In this document: positions 63,300 through 64,000 of the stretch, one piece after another
How the letters are laid out: each line of letters begins with the position of its first letter
Numbering within the stretch: the stretch's first letter is position 1
NCBI RefSeq assembly: GCF_030867145.1
Contig: NC_134414.1
Location: forward strand, 77,552,504-77,616,503
Length of the DNA: 64,000 bases
From: Opisthocomus hoazin
Lineage: Eukaryota > Chordata > Aves > Opisthocomiformes > Opisthocomidae
Direction of reading: 5' to 3'
Program-made: the position numbers and the translations under genes
The notes under the pieces: model-generated
What the model was told of the DNA's origin: nothing
Databases searched by the model: none
Seen by the model: only the letters and a program-made list of their open reading frames with translations

Positions 63300-63860
63300 A
63301 TCAGACTTGCTGCTGAGAGAAAAAGCTGGGGCAGTCTGCGGCCATACACAGGCAGACGGGCGGCGAGTGCGCGCGTGCCTGTGCGACACAGAGCAGGAGC
63401 GAGCAAGCGAGAGGAAGCCCTGAACCTCAAACTCCTCCTGCAGCTCTGCATCTGCTCTGAGTCACGGGTGTGACTCACACTGACAGCGCTCACGTTAGCC
63501 AGCGCTCAGATGGAGCGGCTCTGGCAGCGGAAGAAGCAGGTTATATTATCGATTGCCTGCTGCAGCAGACAGTTGCGCCAAGATTTTTTTTTACGAGCAC
63601 AGATGAAACAGAGGAGGCTCTACTGAGCACCGTTGTTATTGTTATTATCGGTTTCTTAAGGTAAGAATGCCTGCTATTTACTAGAGAAAGATACGAAAGG
63701 GAATTTAGAGCTTGCAAAGGCTGAGTCTCCTTTTGCTGCTGCGGCTTATTCTCAGGGGATGCTGAGCTCTGGAGCCGCGTTACTGCAAAGCAGCGTCTCG
63801 ACTGTTTGCAGTGCCATATGGAGAATCCTACGGCTAATGGGCAGCGCGCATCCTAGGCGA
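63300..63860 (+). promoter_or_regulatory. Candidate alternative promoter and first exon
   Basis: CpG content rises locally (about 63340-63420 and 63750-63850). A paired AP-1 site lies at 63458-63477. A strong plus-strand donor, TTCTTAAG|GTAAGAATG, follows at 63660/63661 with no matching strong acceptor just upstream. This is the layout of a first exon of at least 150 bp. A 64-codon ORF (63470-63664) reads through the donor and is not recognisable. Confidence 0.5.
63458..63477. promoter_or_regulatory. Paired AP-1 (TRE) sites
   Basis: TGAGTCA and TGACTCA in inverted arrangement, separated by six bases (CGGGTG), about 180 bp upstream of the donor at 63660. Confidence 0.55.
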
Positions 63861-64000
63861 CAAAATAACTATATTGTCATTCATTGATGTTATGTAAGGC
63901 TTGGCAGCCATGTTACGGACAGAAGACCTCTTTCGAAGAAACAGTGCTGCTAGACGCTAGGGCAAGGAAAACAACTAGTTTTGAAGCAGCCCTCTGTTTT

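Noticed and set aside
16871-64000. INPP4A coding exons, expected on the minus strand by human synteny
   Set aside because: No segment matched what I recall of the INPP4A protein, including its C-terminal exons, so the gene was not called.
1-64000. CRISPR arrays, tRNA/rRNA genes, bacterial insertion sequences, viral genes
   Set aside because: No regularly spaced direct repeats, cloverleaf-like sequences or related coding motifs were seen. The window is vertebrate nuclear DNA.

Overview
The window is nuclear DNA from a vertebrate, almost certainly a bird. Three protein-coding genes can be read exon by exon. They sit in the order MGAT4A (+), UNC50 (-), COA5 (+), which is the human 2q11.2 order read in reverse. 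The recognisable interspersed repeats are all CR1-type LINEs, transposon density is low, and introns are short (UNC50 occupies about 4 kb). This is the pattern of an avian genome. No operons, CRISPR arrays, prokaryotic elements, tRNA genes or viral genes were seen.

Region by region. Bases 1-3800 hold the last four coding exons of MGAT4A, a Golgi N-acetylglucosaminyltransferase, followed by a long AT-rich probable 3' UTR that runs toward 9.4 kb. UNC50 lies on the minus strand with five coding exons between 13524 and 9597, giving a complete 259-residue protein. Its 3' end converges with that of MGAT4A. UNC50 and COA5 are divergent: their start codons are 424 bp apart inside a CpG island with an ETS site, GC boxes and a YY1-type site. 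COA5 has three coding exons (13949-16611, 75 residues) and a canonical poly(A) signal at 16847.

From about 16.9 kb to the end there is no recognisable coding gene. This stretch holds an ancient, decayed CR1 copy on the minus strand (about 21.57-22.46 kb) and a strong CpG island (about 23.6-25.0 kb) with a plus-strand splice donor at 24180/24181. It also holds two younger but dead 5'-truncated CR1 copies on the plus strand (28.45-29.85 and 39.17-41.04 kb), an unidentified minus-strand exon candidate (57282-57399), and a second promoter-like region at 63.3-63.9 kb with a paired AP-1 site and a strong donor at 63660/63661. The simplest reading is a long 5' intron of a plus-strand gene with two alternative first exons, whose coding part lies beyond the window. 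Human synteny suggests INPP4A as the neighbour, but human INPP4A is convergent with COA5, so this identity is left open.

The genes share a neighbourhood rather than a pathway. MGAT4A and UNC50 both act in the Golgi/secretory route. COA5 acts in mitochondrial complex IV assembly. UNC50 and COA5 probably share one housekeeping bidirectional promoter.
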